Shown: positions 25,407-37,200 of the stretch, piece after piece
Numbering within the stretch: the first letter of the stretch is position 1
Layout: every line of letters starts with the position of its first letter
Assembly (NCBI RefSeq): GCF_000327385.1
Contig: NW_008709259.1
Span: 42,080 to 106,079 of the forward strand
DNA: 64,000 bases
Direction of reading: 5' to 3'
From: Lottia gigantea
Taxonomy: Eukaryota; Mollusca; Gastropoda; Lottiidae
Translations under genes and position numbers: made by a program
The notes under the pieces: generated by a model
Database searches by the model: none
What the model was told of the DNA's origin: nothing
The model's input: the letters and a program-made list of their open reading frames with translations, nothing else

Positions 25407-26629
25407 ATTTTTTATGACAATCAAATATATATCATTGCCTATTCATAAACTTGAAAATAATTTTCTGCGTGTCTCATCACAATCGCATTTCTCATACCAG
25501 GATTTAATCTGGTTTTAATTTTTTGGCCAGTGGATTGTATTTATCTATGGACATTAAGTACTGTACCAATTGATACCTGCCCAAAATTATATTTTGTTAT
25601 GACAATTACTCAAGGACTTTTAAACTTAAAATGTAAATATGAATCCCTTTGCAATTATTTGTAAATAGATACACTATAATCCCTTCACACTTATTATTCC
25701 TCCTTTGTGTGAACTGTTAATATGGACCAAATTTAGACATTATCCCACTTAATGGTTAAACTTATATGTAATAGACCTTCCTTAGCTTGTATCGATCAGA
25801 TACTATGTCATATAGTTTCTGTGACTCAGGTCAAAGCATAAAACAGGCATTAAAGGAGCGTTTGTGTAATTATGTCCTATTATTAGGTGTATATATTGAA
25901 TGTCAATTTGGAAAAATGAAAAAAATGCGTGGTATGTTTTAAATGTGAATAAATATTACCAGATAACATATTGTAGTCCGATTCTTAGATTTACCTCCCT
26001 TGAATAGATTCTCACGTTAGGTGGGGCTTATTTCAAGATGTCAGCCTCCATTGCCAAACACAACATCAAATAATGTCAATAAGGTATTCTGAAGGCTTTT
26101 GTAACAGCTTTCAATACATATCCATTTATTAGCATAACAAGGTTGATCCCTTCCTCCTGCAAGGTTTGAAAGTTTAAAAGTACCACGGGCACTTAATGGC
26201 ATAGATGTCAGTCATATGGACTGGTGACGGACACGGTCGATACTTCCTTATTATCTTGAACTTGAAGCCAATGGAGGGCAGAAGTTACGGTCTGGCTGTG
26301 CTCATGTACGGCTGAATTCTGTCAACCCTATTCAAAACGAATTGAGGCATTGTGTACATGCATCCTTTCATCCTTTCATCCTTTAATCCTTTCATCTTTT
26401 ATTATAGTCGTCACAGCAATACACAATCATTCATTATTAGGCTTCATGTGAAAAAGGTCAACTTTGAACTGCAAATTCATATTTACCACAGTCTTCTCTG
26501 GTATATTAATATCAGAATTATATTTGCATCTATAGATATATGAGCACAAATTAGTTTTATCAGCTTAATATTTAGGGCACTTTTTAATTTCTAGGTTTTT
26601 CTCCAATTTAAAGTTCAAAGTTCAATAAG
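25407..26629. other. SNW1 3' UTR and SNW1-SARS2 spacer
   Basis: The SNW1 3' UTR probably ends shortly after AATAAA at 25948-25953. A short CATCCTTT-type tandem repeat lies near 26360-26398. The 63-codon frame at 26352-26543 reads through this repeat and has no recognised domain. TTTAATTTCTAG near 26583-26594 could be a 3' splice site for an untranslated SARS2 leader exon. Confidence 0.5.
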
Positions 26630-29600
26630 ATGAATTCTTCATTCCGAAAAATATTTGTTCAGTACTTGAGGCTTTATAAAACCTGCTCCAAAGCAAGGAT
26701 CATCCAAACTCCATGCCATGGATGTAGACACCATTATTCCACCTCACCATTACACAGTACATCTGAAAACAACCCTAGAGAGTGGCAGACACATTTTAAA
26801 GGACCACAACCAGAGTTTGATTGGCAATATTTATGTGACCCTAACAATACTGCAGCAATAGAAGAGAACATAAAATATAGAAAAGGTATGGGAGATATTA
26901 GAAAAGTGGTAAGTAGATTATTTTTTTCTTATCAAGTTGGGGAACTGCTTCCAATCTTTTAGAATGATTTTCTGTTAGTGGATTACACATTTGCTATTTG
27001 CTAAATATTGAAAAAGTTAAGGAATTAATGTAAAAGATTCTAAAGGTATAGGTTGAAAATATTTTTAATTTTTCTTTGTAGACAAGCTTATGGAAGAAGT
27101 ATAATGAAGAAAGTGAGGTAGGCCTACTATAGATACACCTTAATTGCACAGATATATATACATGATCAAACCGTAATGAACTGTAGAACTGTAAACATAC
27201 TTATTTTTTTCATTATATTTTGATATTTCTATAAATTGGCCTTGTATTTTCAGGCAAGTCATAAAGATAGAATCTGGAAAGACTTAATAAAAGAAGCTAG
27301 TGATATACCTAACACTCATCATCCAGACTCAGTAAGTAAGATATTCAACACAGGGTAGTTGATTTGATCACATTGATCAGCTTTTCAATTTGAAAAAAAT
27401 TCAGGAATATACCTAAGCTATGTTTCTTTAATTTGTCTCCAAACAGTTGCATAAAATTTCGATGTAATAATACTTCATTCCATTTCATTTGATGTATCAT
27501 TTATTTAGCCTATAGGTGAAGAAGAAAATTCCAGATTAGTTGAAACTGTTGGAGAACCTACACGTAAGTACTGATGAAATTAGAGACGTTCACTTTCACC
27601 CAACAAGTTGTATCTAAAAGGATTGTAAAGAGGTTTTTCGAAATTTTTTATGTGTATTGTTACACTGATAGCATCAGTTTGCACATTTCAATTATCAGTC
27701 AGATGTCTGTGGTTCCTGCAATTCCATTAAAACTAAGTGTTTGGTGATTTCACTAATCGCGAAGGGCGATAAAGCATAATTTGCAATTAGTGATGTCATC
27801 ATACACTTAGTTTAGTGGAATTGCAGGAACCACAGATGTCTGATCAAGAATCTGAATGATGAAAAATAATGCCAATATCATACCAATATACATAAAAATT
27901 TGTAAACCTCTACAATCCCTTTAATGCAGGGAATGAAAAATAAAAAAAGGAAATTGAGTAGTATTTTGAAAACGGCAGATATATTTTTGTATTTATATTT
28001 CATATCTGAACAAATTTTCATTTAAGAAATATTGAACATTGTAAAGATTTTCACTGTTTTATGCTATTATTTTTTTTTTTACAGGATTTAATTTTAAGCC
28101 AAGAACTGTGGTTAGAATTGGTGAAAAGCTAGACATACTCAGAACAGAGTAAGTATTTTGTTCAAAAAGTGTACAAAAGTGTTATTTCAAAATTGACCAG
28201 AGTTCACCTGACAACAGAGTAAGAATCAACAAAGGTCATTTGATGCTGATGGGTTTCAGATATTAAATCCTCATCAGGACGACTTGGAATTTTACTTTTT
28301 TGGATCAGTGATAATAGTTTTTGATCAGATGTTAAAAGAAGTATATGATTTTTTTTCAGCAATGTTAATTTTTCAACTGGAATAAGAACATATTATTTTA
28401 AAGATGAACTGGTAGATTTAGAAATGGCTTTAATTAAATTCACATTAAATACATTAAAACAACATGTAAGTTATTATTATTAATTACACTTTAAAAAGAT
28501 AATCTTGAATCATTCTGAAAATATTTTCTAAAATATGTTGACCATTGGTCAAACAGTAAAAGTTATTAAGGCCATAATAAGTTGTCAATCATTTTATTAT
28601 TTTACAAGTCATATATATATATATACCATGTGTCTTATTTAAACAAACTCTTCCTATGTTTTCTTAACTCGTTATAAAAAATGTGATATAAAACTAATTA
28701 ATTACTGTTAATGTAGGCCCTATAGAAAAATTTCACATTTTCTCATTTTATCCCCAAAATTTGCACCAAGGTAAGAGTGGTTGTAACAACAACATATAAT
28801 TGAAGCTACGAAAGCACAGGCCGAGGTGAAAATTCAGCTACATCAACATGATATTTATAAAGTAATGGAATTGAATTATAAAGTAATACTTATAACAAAT
28901 TAAATATCTAAAATAATAGAGTATATATATTAATGTGAAATGTTATATTTGGGAATCGAGAAATTTTCATTTCACGTGATTTAATATTTAATTATATATT
29001 ATTTTATATTTTGTAGGGATTTCATGTTATCTCAGTTCCCGATCTTATATATGCTCCAGTTATTGTAAGTTAACTTATTTTATTATCATGTCATTAAAGT
29101 ATTGTTTTCAGATTGACCTGTGCATGTATGTTTCCAAAAGTATGAAAATATCTGATAAGTTTTCCTGTCTAACTCAATATTGTATGAAAATTTGCTTCAT
29201 TTTTTAATAATGTCTTGAGAAACATAATACGGAGATTCAATAGAAATTATTGCAATTGGGGACACTTACTTAATATTGTGGTAAATACTTGGCTTTGAAA
29301 AACTTGTTATAACTTTGTTTATCTCTATTTAAGTTGTTATCTTATTATTTTAGGAAGCTTGTGGTTTTAAAACTACAGGTGAAAATCAAGTTTATAAATT
29401 AAATGATAATTTCTATCAAGATGTGTGTTTAGCTGGTACAGCAGAAATGTCTCTAGCAGGTTAGCCTCTTTCACTGTACCTTTTTATTATGATAAAGTTT
29501 GATAACAAATGGGCTTAACTTGCCAGTATTGAACTTTTGGTGATAGGGGTTTAAATCTGACACTCAGAAACAGTGGCTTTTTTCTTATTTTGTGGATGAT

Positions 29601-32600
29601 TCAAACCCATAGCACCTAATCTTAAGAAGACAATCCAACTCAGAATCTACTGAGCCATAGAATTAGCAAAGTAAGATTAATCACTGAACAGGAGCAAAAT
29701 GTTGACAATGAGAATATTCTACAGTACATATGATTTCAAATCATGTATGATGTTATTTATACACAAATATCATGAGTATTTGATTTAGTTTAGTTTCATT
29801 TATTTTTTTTTTCTAGGGTTTATGTCAGATGAAAAATTAACAACAGAAAATCTTCCAACAAAGTAAGAATCTTCAATATTTTGTTATGATTTAAGATTTG
29901 TTATATATTATTATTTAAGATTTGTTATATATTATAATTTAAGATTTGTTATATATCATAATTTAATATTTGTTATATATTATAATTTATTATTTGTTAT
30001 ATATTATAAATTCATTATTTGTTATATATTATAAATTAAGATTCGTTATATATTATAATTTAAGATTTGTTATATATTATAATTTAAGATTTGTTATATA
30101 TTATAATTTAAGATTTGTTATATATTGTAATTTAAAATTCGTTATATATTATAATTTAAGATTTGTTATATATTATAATTTAAGAGTTATATATTATAAT
30201 TTAATATTCGTTATATATTATAATTTAAGAGTTATATATTATAATTTAAAATTCGTTATATATTGTAATTTAAGATTTGTTATATATAATTTAAGAGTTA
30301 TATATTATAATTTAAGATTCGTTATATATTATAATTTAAAATTCGTTATATATTATAATTTAAGATTTGTTATATATTATAAATTCATTATTTGTTATAT
30401 ATTATAAATTAAGATTTTTTATATATTATAATTTAAGATTCGTTATATATTATAATTTATTAGAAAATATATGTCGCTAAAGTGGTGGGCACTATTATCT
30501 CTTATGCATGGTTAAGGGGCATGGTCGTCAATGAAATCCTGGCTATGCAACTGCTCTTGTTAATACATAATAAATTGTGAAAATAAGAGTATAAGACCCC
30601 ATTCTATTTGTATGTTGTTATGTCAGATTAAGAGCAATCAGCAAGCAATTTTCCCTTTTAGGTTAACTGCAGTGAGTCGATGTTTTAGGAGAGAAGCATC
30701 TGATGCTAAAGAAGAACAAGGAATATATAGAGTACATCAATTTACCAAGGTACTTTTTAATTTACAAATTTATCAAATACATACAATATTCACTACTGTT
30801 TTTGCAATGCATTGGTATCGGTTCAACTCATCCAGGAAACACCAGACCATAAAATTTTAATTACATGTATATGTGTCAAGTAACCCTGCTTAAGCAATTC
30901 CAATGTCAAAACAAAACCTCTGCTCAGAAAGTCTTCATAAATCAAGCCCTGGCATAACAGATGAGTTGCCTGCCATAATCTGGTGACTGAGGTATGTTAC
31001 TTCCATAGATAGAAAATTAACAAAAGGAAAATCAAACTTTGTTATATAGATTGAAATGTTTGGTGTGACAGAGAATGATAAGGGAACAGAAAGTGAAGAG
31101 TTATTACAACATTTTCTTGATATAGAAAAATCTTTATTTTCTCAGCTCGGTCTACATTTTCGGTGAGTGGACAACTTTTACACACATTTAATTTCTTTTC
31201 AAAATCATTTACATATTTGCCTAAATTTGGATGCATTTCGATGAAAATTTTGGAATAATTTAGAGAACTTTCCAGATCATGAAGGGCAACTAAGGCAAAC
31301 TGCAGAAAATAAATTGAATATAAAGTCTGGGCCTATATCAGCCGGAATTCGGAATTTCAGAATATTAGAAATGTCAACAGAATGTCTGGGAGCACCAGCT
31401 TATAGAAAATATGATATGGAAACTTGGATGCCTGGTAAACACTTTTGGGGTGAGGTTAGTGATCATTTAGTGTCAAATTAAGCAAACTATTTGATTAATT
31501 GGTGTTTCTAATGAATTACCATGTATTCTTAATCATATCATTACGTTCTTATTGAGTTTTAACCAATCATAAATGTACATGTATGTACAGTCTGGATAAA
31601 CAAAAAAAACTTTTTGACCTTTCTTGATCAGTCACTCATTGTAATTCTGCTGGTAATTCTCCTCTAATTTAGCTAATTATAAATTAATTATGGACATGTG
31701 AGAGGAACTAGTTTTTTTCCAAGTCATTAGAACACCTCTACTTTCCATTCATATAAGTATTAGCACTTTCATAATATGAAAATAAGCAAACCCATCTTTA
31801 AAGGTAGCCTTTTTCATAACTTCTCAAAATTAGTGAAGAATGGTAAAACAAAAATGGGTTTAAATAGGTTTTTTTTAGTTTTCAAAAACCCATTTGTGAA
31901 TGAATTTGACAGTAATATCTAATTTCTATATTTCTAGATTTCCAGTGCATCTAATTGTACTGATTATCAGAGTAGAAGATTAGGTATAAAATATACAGAT
32001 ATTAACGGTAATTACAGACACGCTCATACAGTAAGTTTATTTCTACTTGGAAAATTGCTTTAACATATTGCGACATTCAATTTGAATTTTTTCTGTAATA
32101 TTTAAGATGGTGTACACACTTTAGTAGATGTCAGTATATATTATACAATATAACCATTAAACTTAGTATTGTCTGTTTCAGGTCAATGGAACAGCATGTG
32201 CCATACCACGTATGATTATGGCCATACTTGAACAGTTTCAAACTAAGGTAACTAATCTTTACTGAAGGATTGAATGTTGATAATGTTATCTTTATGGAGA
32301 AATGAAAGCCACAGCAGGTCTTGTAATATTTGTCACATGTTAAAGCAGCTATTATTTGGTTGATTCTGTTCATTATTATTGCTCTATTTGCTTTGTTTCA
32401 ACTTGTTTCTAATGGTTGATAATGTAGGTCATAGAAAAATAATTTCTAGCTGCTTTGATGCTGCTGTTGAACTTTCTCTCATTGCACACTGAATGACATT
32501 GTCTACTGGTCAGTGATCCACTTACTTAGTGACATTAAAAATATTCTGTATTTTCAGGATTGGAATGTAAACATACCAGAAGTCTTACAACCTTATATGA

Positions 32601-32686
32601 ACAATAAAACACAGCTTACTGGGCCTCAAAACAAACATCCAACAAAATGGATCAAATTTAAGAAATTAAAAAATATTACTTCTTAA
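26630..32686 (+). CDS. SARS2: Seryl-tRNA synthetase, mitochondrial (SARS2), 466 aa, short N-terminal arm
   Basis: Fifteen coding exons: 26630-26908, 27082-27117, 27254-27331, 27509-27563, 28085-28148, 28360-28465, 29017-29064, 29354-29459, 29817-29862, 30662-30749, 31050-31162, 31361-31454, 31938-32030, 32182-32247 and 32558-32686. It charges mitochondrial tRNA-Ser with serine. The start is basic and Ser/Thr-rich, as for a mitochondrial presequence. The class II core is complete: VPDLIYAP, the serine-site TAEMSLAG (TxE motif), motif 2 FRREA followed by GIYRVHQFTK (residues 281-302), LGAPAYRKYDMETWMPG, SSASNCTDYQSRR and motif 3 with Arg412 in NGTACAIPR. The coiled-coil arm between about residues 90 and 130 is some 50 residues shorter than in human SARS2 (518 aa); no missing exon is visible in introns 1-3. 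It is tail-to-tail with CLPTM1. Confidence 0.96.
27614..27924. mobile_element. MITE family B (foldback), SARS2 intron 4
   Basis: About 310 bp with ends AAAGGATTGTAAAGAGG and CCTCTACAATCCCTTTAA as inverted copies. The middle is also palindromic: CTGTGGTTCCTGCAATTCCA near 27709 reappears inverted as GGAATTGCAGGAACCACAG near 27820. The element is a long hairpin with no coding capacity. Related copies lie at 33631-33821, 36920-37024 and about 50280-50420. Confidence 0.85.
29880..30465. repeat. 24-bp AT-rich minisatellite, SARS2 intron 9
   Basis: About 24 tandem copies of a 24-bp unit (ATTTGTTATATATTATAATT plus TAAG), with variants losing a few bases. The 145-codon frame at 29970-30407 (MLYIIIYYL start, repeated YYNLRFVI) is produced by the repeat and is not a gene. 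Confidence 0.92.
31473..31801. mobile_element. Dispersed repeat (family C), copy 2, SARS2 intron 12
   Basis: Matches 12691-12971 in order and orientation, with an extra stretch of about 50 bases near 31700-31750 that the other copy lacks. No coding capacity. Confidence 0.75.
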
Positions 32687-34272
32687 ACATGTTTTCTTCA
32701 ATTAAATCAGATTTCCAAACTGACAGACAGACAGTCGGTTGAAGTCTTAAACCTCCCTACCTAGGAACAAACCAATCCGGGTAAAAAATTCACCCTGGTA
32801 ACCCTGATACATACTAACTTCGGTAATCTCGCACCAGGAACCCACAATGTGAGTCTAATCAGTCAAAGTTCAAACACGAACGAAACTAGTCGCTGATAAT
32901 CACTGGTCACTTAGCCAATCTTGAATATACAATTCACAGAAGATATTTGCAAACACCTTGGGGCCAATCAAAATATATAGCATAATAAATCCACATTATA
33001 TTTGGAGGTCAATAAACAGACAGCTAATGCCAATGTTTTAAACCATTTCAAATGTGCACAAATACCATTTCTCAATTATACTGCCAAATTCTACATACAG
33101 GTGCTTGTGTTTGGTGTAAAGTACAAGACAAAGTATTAAAATTTATTTTTTTATATCTTGCTAAAAATGAATCTCAAATTACAAATGGTACATGAACAAT
33201 ATGAGGATTTCTAATGAAATATTACAATAACTGGGGATTCAAATATAACATAAAATTGGATGTCTTTCATCAAAAATAGTCTGCATATAATTAACCTACA
33301 GGAACACTCTTCAATCTCTAAAATACATGCTCAACTTGGCAGCAAATTCATTCTACTTGTACTATTTTATATCATTTACTTAATGTACATAAGAAAAGCG
33401 GATACTATTTGCATTTGATCTTTTTCTATTTTGATTGATATTTTAGGCTAAGATGAATATTTTACTCAGTGTTCATATGTTTTAAGGTATATTCAAGCAA
33501 AGGTATCTTTGCTCATCCAGGTCTAATTCATTAACAGTTTACTTTATTTTTTGTGTAGAATAAATTAAAACTAAACAAGCTATACTACTTAGACTACCTA
33601 AAAGTAAAATGCACTGTTTGTGGTTATGTTTTAAAGGGATTGTAAAACGTTTTTCTAAATTTAGTAATGTGTATCGGGGACACTGATAGCATCAATTTGC
33701 ACACTTTCAATTTTCAAACAGACGCCTGCAATTTCACTAAAGCAAAGTATTTGATGACGTCACTAAACGCAAAGGGCCTTATTTGATCTAAATTTAGAAA
33801 ACCATTTGACAATCCCTTTAATGTGTTATACTTTTGAATCAGACCTGAATGGATGTGAAAAACTTTGCCCTCTATATTNTCAGCTAAGTTTCAAAATCAT
33901 AACTGTTCTAACAAACTTTACAAGCCAACTAAAATAGTATGTATTGCACCAACACAACAAAGGATTCTCATACAATCTATAGACTCTCTTAAACACACAT
34001 CATTACAAACACAATGATCAATTTGATATTTCTATGGGAATAATAATTTAAGATTAGACTTTATCATAAATTGGCTTTAGGAATCACTTTGCAATCTGTG
34101 ATATCTTGGCCAATGCAGTTCAATAATAACGAACTAATTTCGACCCCTTTAAATCATATAGGCTATTGGTCCAGTTGACAGCAAAAGAAATCTGTTGTAA
34201 ACTATAGGATAATTTCCAAATATGACTCCATTGTCCCAATATGATAAAGCCAATAATTTCAATATACATAAG
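32687..34272. other. Convergent SARS2/CLPTM1 3' region
   Basis: Both flanking genes end into this 1.6-kb interval. Candidate polyadenylation signals lie close together: AATAAA on the plus strand at 33559-33564, and TTTATT at 33543-33548, which reads AATAAA on the minus strand. Untranslated regions may therefore nearly meet or overlap. A family B MITE lies at 33631-33821, and base 33879 is an N. No open frame is supported. Confidence 0.5.
33631..33821. mobile_element. MITE family B, short copy
   Basis: About 190 bp bounded by TTAAAGGGATTGTAAAACG and ATTTGACAATCCCTTTAA, which are inverted copies. It shares the ACTGATAGCATCA and TTGATGACGTCACTAA-type internal blocks with the 27614-27924 copy but lacks part of the middle. 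Confidence 0.83.
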
Positions 34273-37200
34273 TTAATCCTCCTTTTTATCTTGTTCTGTT
34301 TTAGGTTGAGAAGAGAGATCACCATCTCCTCCTTCTATGGCTTGGGTATCTTCTTCTCCTTCAACTGGTTTGGCATCACCATTTTGTTCTAACATTTCTT
34401 GACTAACACCAAATTCATTGACTCTGGTGGGATCAACTCTATAAATCCATCTTTGATATAAATAGATAAAAAATATCACATCTGAAAAAAATAAAGCAGA
34501 ATTGTTAGCTGTAAGCATTTCAACTTTCCCCTTTGACATCTGGTGTTCCTGTATTTCTAGAGAACTATGACCAGATAATCTTGACTACAGACACACCATG
34601 GTAAAAACCTAAATGCTAAATGGAGTAAAGTAAGAGTGGAGTAAGGATAAATTAAACTCTCTAAATATACATCAGAATAGTGGATAAAAGCCGATACTGG
34701 AAAATCTCTGAATCTCAGAAATGGTAGTTTCTATTACCATCTGTAAGCCTTATATTGGTGTAGTTGATCAGATGAAACTTAAAAGTAAACTGTAAAATTC
34801 TAAATTTGATTCCCATCAACAAGTAACCAACTTACCATCACGTAGACAACCTAATCTATACAGTGTTGGCATCTTGATAACAAAAGCAAATATATCATCT
34901 ATAAAGGTATTTAATGCTTTATATGTTAACATACGCCATGGTAGATGAGCTACTGATTTTAGTTTATAATTAATAAATAACTGTGGAGTCATCATTATAA
35001 AACCTGAAATATAAAATTACATCAGTTGACATACTGGTTCTGATTTTCTGGTCTTGTTGAGGTTTAACACGCCATACAGTGTTCAATGAGGAAAATCACT
35101 AAGGCAGTAGCATAAACCTACATTTTATCAATTTGCAACCGTCTAATGTGGAAACAGTGCATACATAAAGCAGGAAAATGAAAATGAATGGAGTTTTACA
35201 TGCTAACAACTTACCAAAAGTGAGTAAGAAACCATACATCATACCAAGTACCCAGGAATACCAGCCTTTATGTTCTTGATATAATAATGAATATATAGCA
35301 TAGCCTATTATCAATGGATACAACAACCATGATAAATATTTAAATGCTAACTGAAATTGAATAAATAACGTAAATCAAATTCCGGTTCCAGTTCAGTATT
35401 TGTTATAAGTCTTGTCAGAAATAATTTTTTCTTCAATTAATGGTGTTCAAATAGTAAGTATATCATGTGCATCAAATGTAAACTTTTCAGAAAAAAAAGT
35501 TGTTTAGAATTTGTCTTCCTTTTTAATTTAACAAAATGCAACTTTATCAGATTGTATATGGATATGTCTTCACACCTCTCCTAAAGGCTTGTTATACAAT
35601 TACAATTATGATCAAATACCAATTGCTCCAACATACCATATCATACTGTTTAGTATTAGATTGTGTATAACTTGATTTATCTGTGATACTAATTCTAGGA
35701 AATATACCAAAGACTCTTCTTTCTCTGTCAAACTAAAAATACAATGTTATAACCATAATATAGACTGGCCATGTATATTCATTACTACAGACGATAAGTG
35801 TGCAAACCTTCTGTCAGTCAATCTTTGATTAAAGCTTTCTGTGGTAGTTTTGAATTGAAAAAAATGCCATATTTTGTGATACTGTTTGGATAAAACATAC
35901 CATATTGCACACTTCCTTTTCCAAATCTTGAACTTTCAAACAGGAGACAAAACACACAGTATGTATCTATATAAAACAATTATTACCTTGACATCCATAA
36001 CTTTGTGAATTTTCCATATTTCAATGCCTAATCCTATAAATATACTGATTCGAACCACTGTATTGGTCTCATTGTCCATAACATATAATAATACTATTAA
36101 TGATTGAAATACGTTAAAAAATACAGATCGAACTGATAATCCTTCCAGAGATTTACGACTTTTCCAAAACTGGATATCTGAAAGAAATCAAAATTTAAAT
36201 TAGAATTTTAGTTTTTCAGAAAGAAATATCAATCCAGAGGAAATGGGATATTAACAACTAAATTTCAAGCCTTTACAACTCAAAAATATTCGTTCAGATT
36301 TTTGCTCCCAAAAAATGCTTGGAGTTTGCCGAAATTCTTTCAATTTGTCATTTTCACCACTAAAACAATTTTTTGACAATAAAGCACAGCTTAACAGACA
36401 CATTTATTATGCTATAACCTATGCCCATGTCAAAAATCTTAGGCTCAACTAAAAATTGATCTCTAAACTTACACCATAAAACATTAGTCTCATTCCTTTT
36501 GCTTAGTATTATCTTAAAAAAACTAATAAACTTACCATTTTTAAAAGCTAAGAATTCAAAGATACTGTGTAAAATAGAGACTACAATAGTCATACCTAAT
36601 AGATAGGGGTTAGTCTCAATAAATGCAGTCTGAAATATAACACATGAACTATTATGGCGTCCAACACAAAAATTATGTAAAACAATAGATTTAAAGTGAC
36701 CATTTCTGCACAATAATTCTATATTTTATATCTGGGTAAAATGTCTAAAATTACCATCTATTTCTTAGAGGAGAGGAAAGCCGAGTTGATATACCCAGTC
36801 GTAAGTGATATATGGTGCCACAATAAAGTAAAAATAGGTACAAATCCTGTTGCTCATTTGATTCCTGGTTATATTTGAAGCAAACTATTTGAAATGAAAT
36901 GTTGATTGTTAGTTTGTTTGTTTTAAGATGGGGACCTATATCTTCCTATGCAATTCAAACTGATGTGCTATCAATGTCCCCTAAACACATAAAAAATGTA
37001 GAAAATATCTTTACAATCCCTTTAAGTTCTATTTATGAAGAAATCTTTTCTTGTCCTATAGAATCAGGGAAAAATTACCTTTAAAGAATCTTGATCTTGG
37101 TCTGATTCTTCCATCATATCACCACCCATAAATGAGTACCATTTATTTCTCATACCTTGAGCAGCATACATCTGCCATTTAAACAGTGAGATAGGGGAAT

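Noticed and set aside
29970-30407. 145-codon open frame with repeated YYNLRFVI
   Set aside because: Translation of a 24-bp AT-rich minisatellite inside SARS2 intron 9; 24 is divisible by 3, so the frame stays open by periodicity.
31258-31360. Alternative 5' extension of SARS2 exon 12 from an AG near 31260
   Set aside because: The acceptor at 31360/31361 joins GLHF to RILEM exactly as in human SARS2; the extension would insert residues absent from the family.
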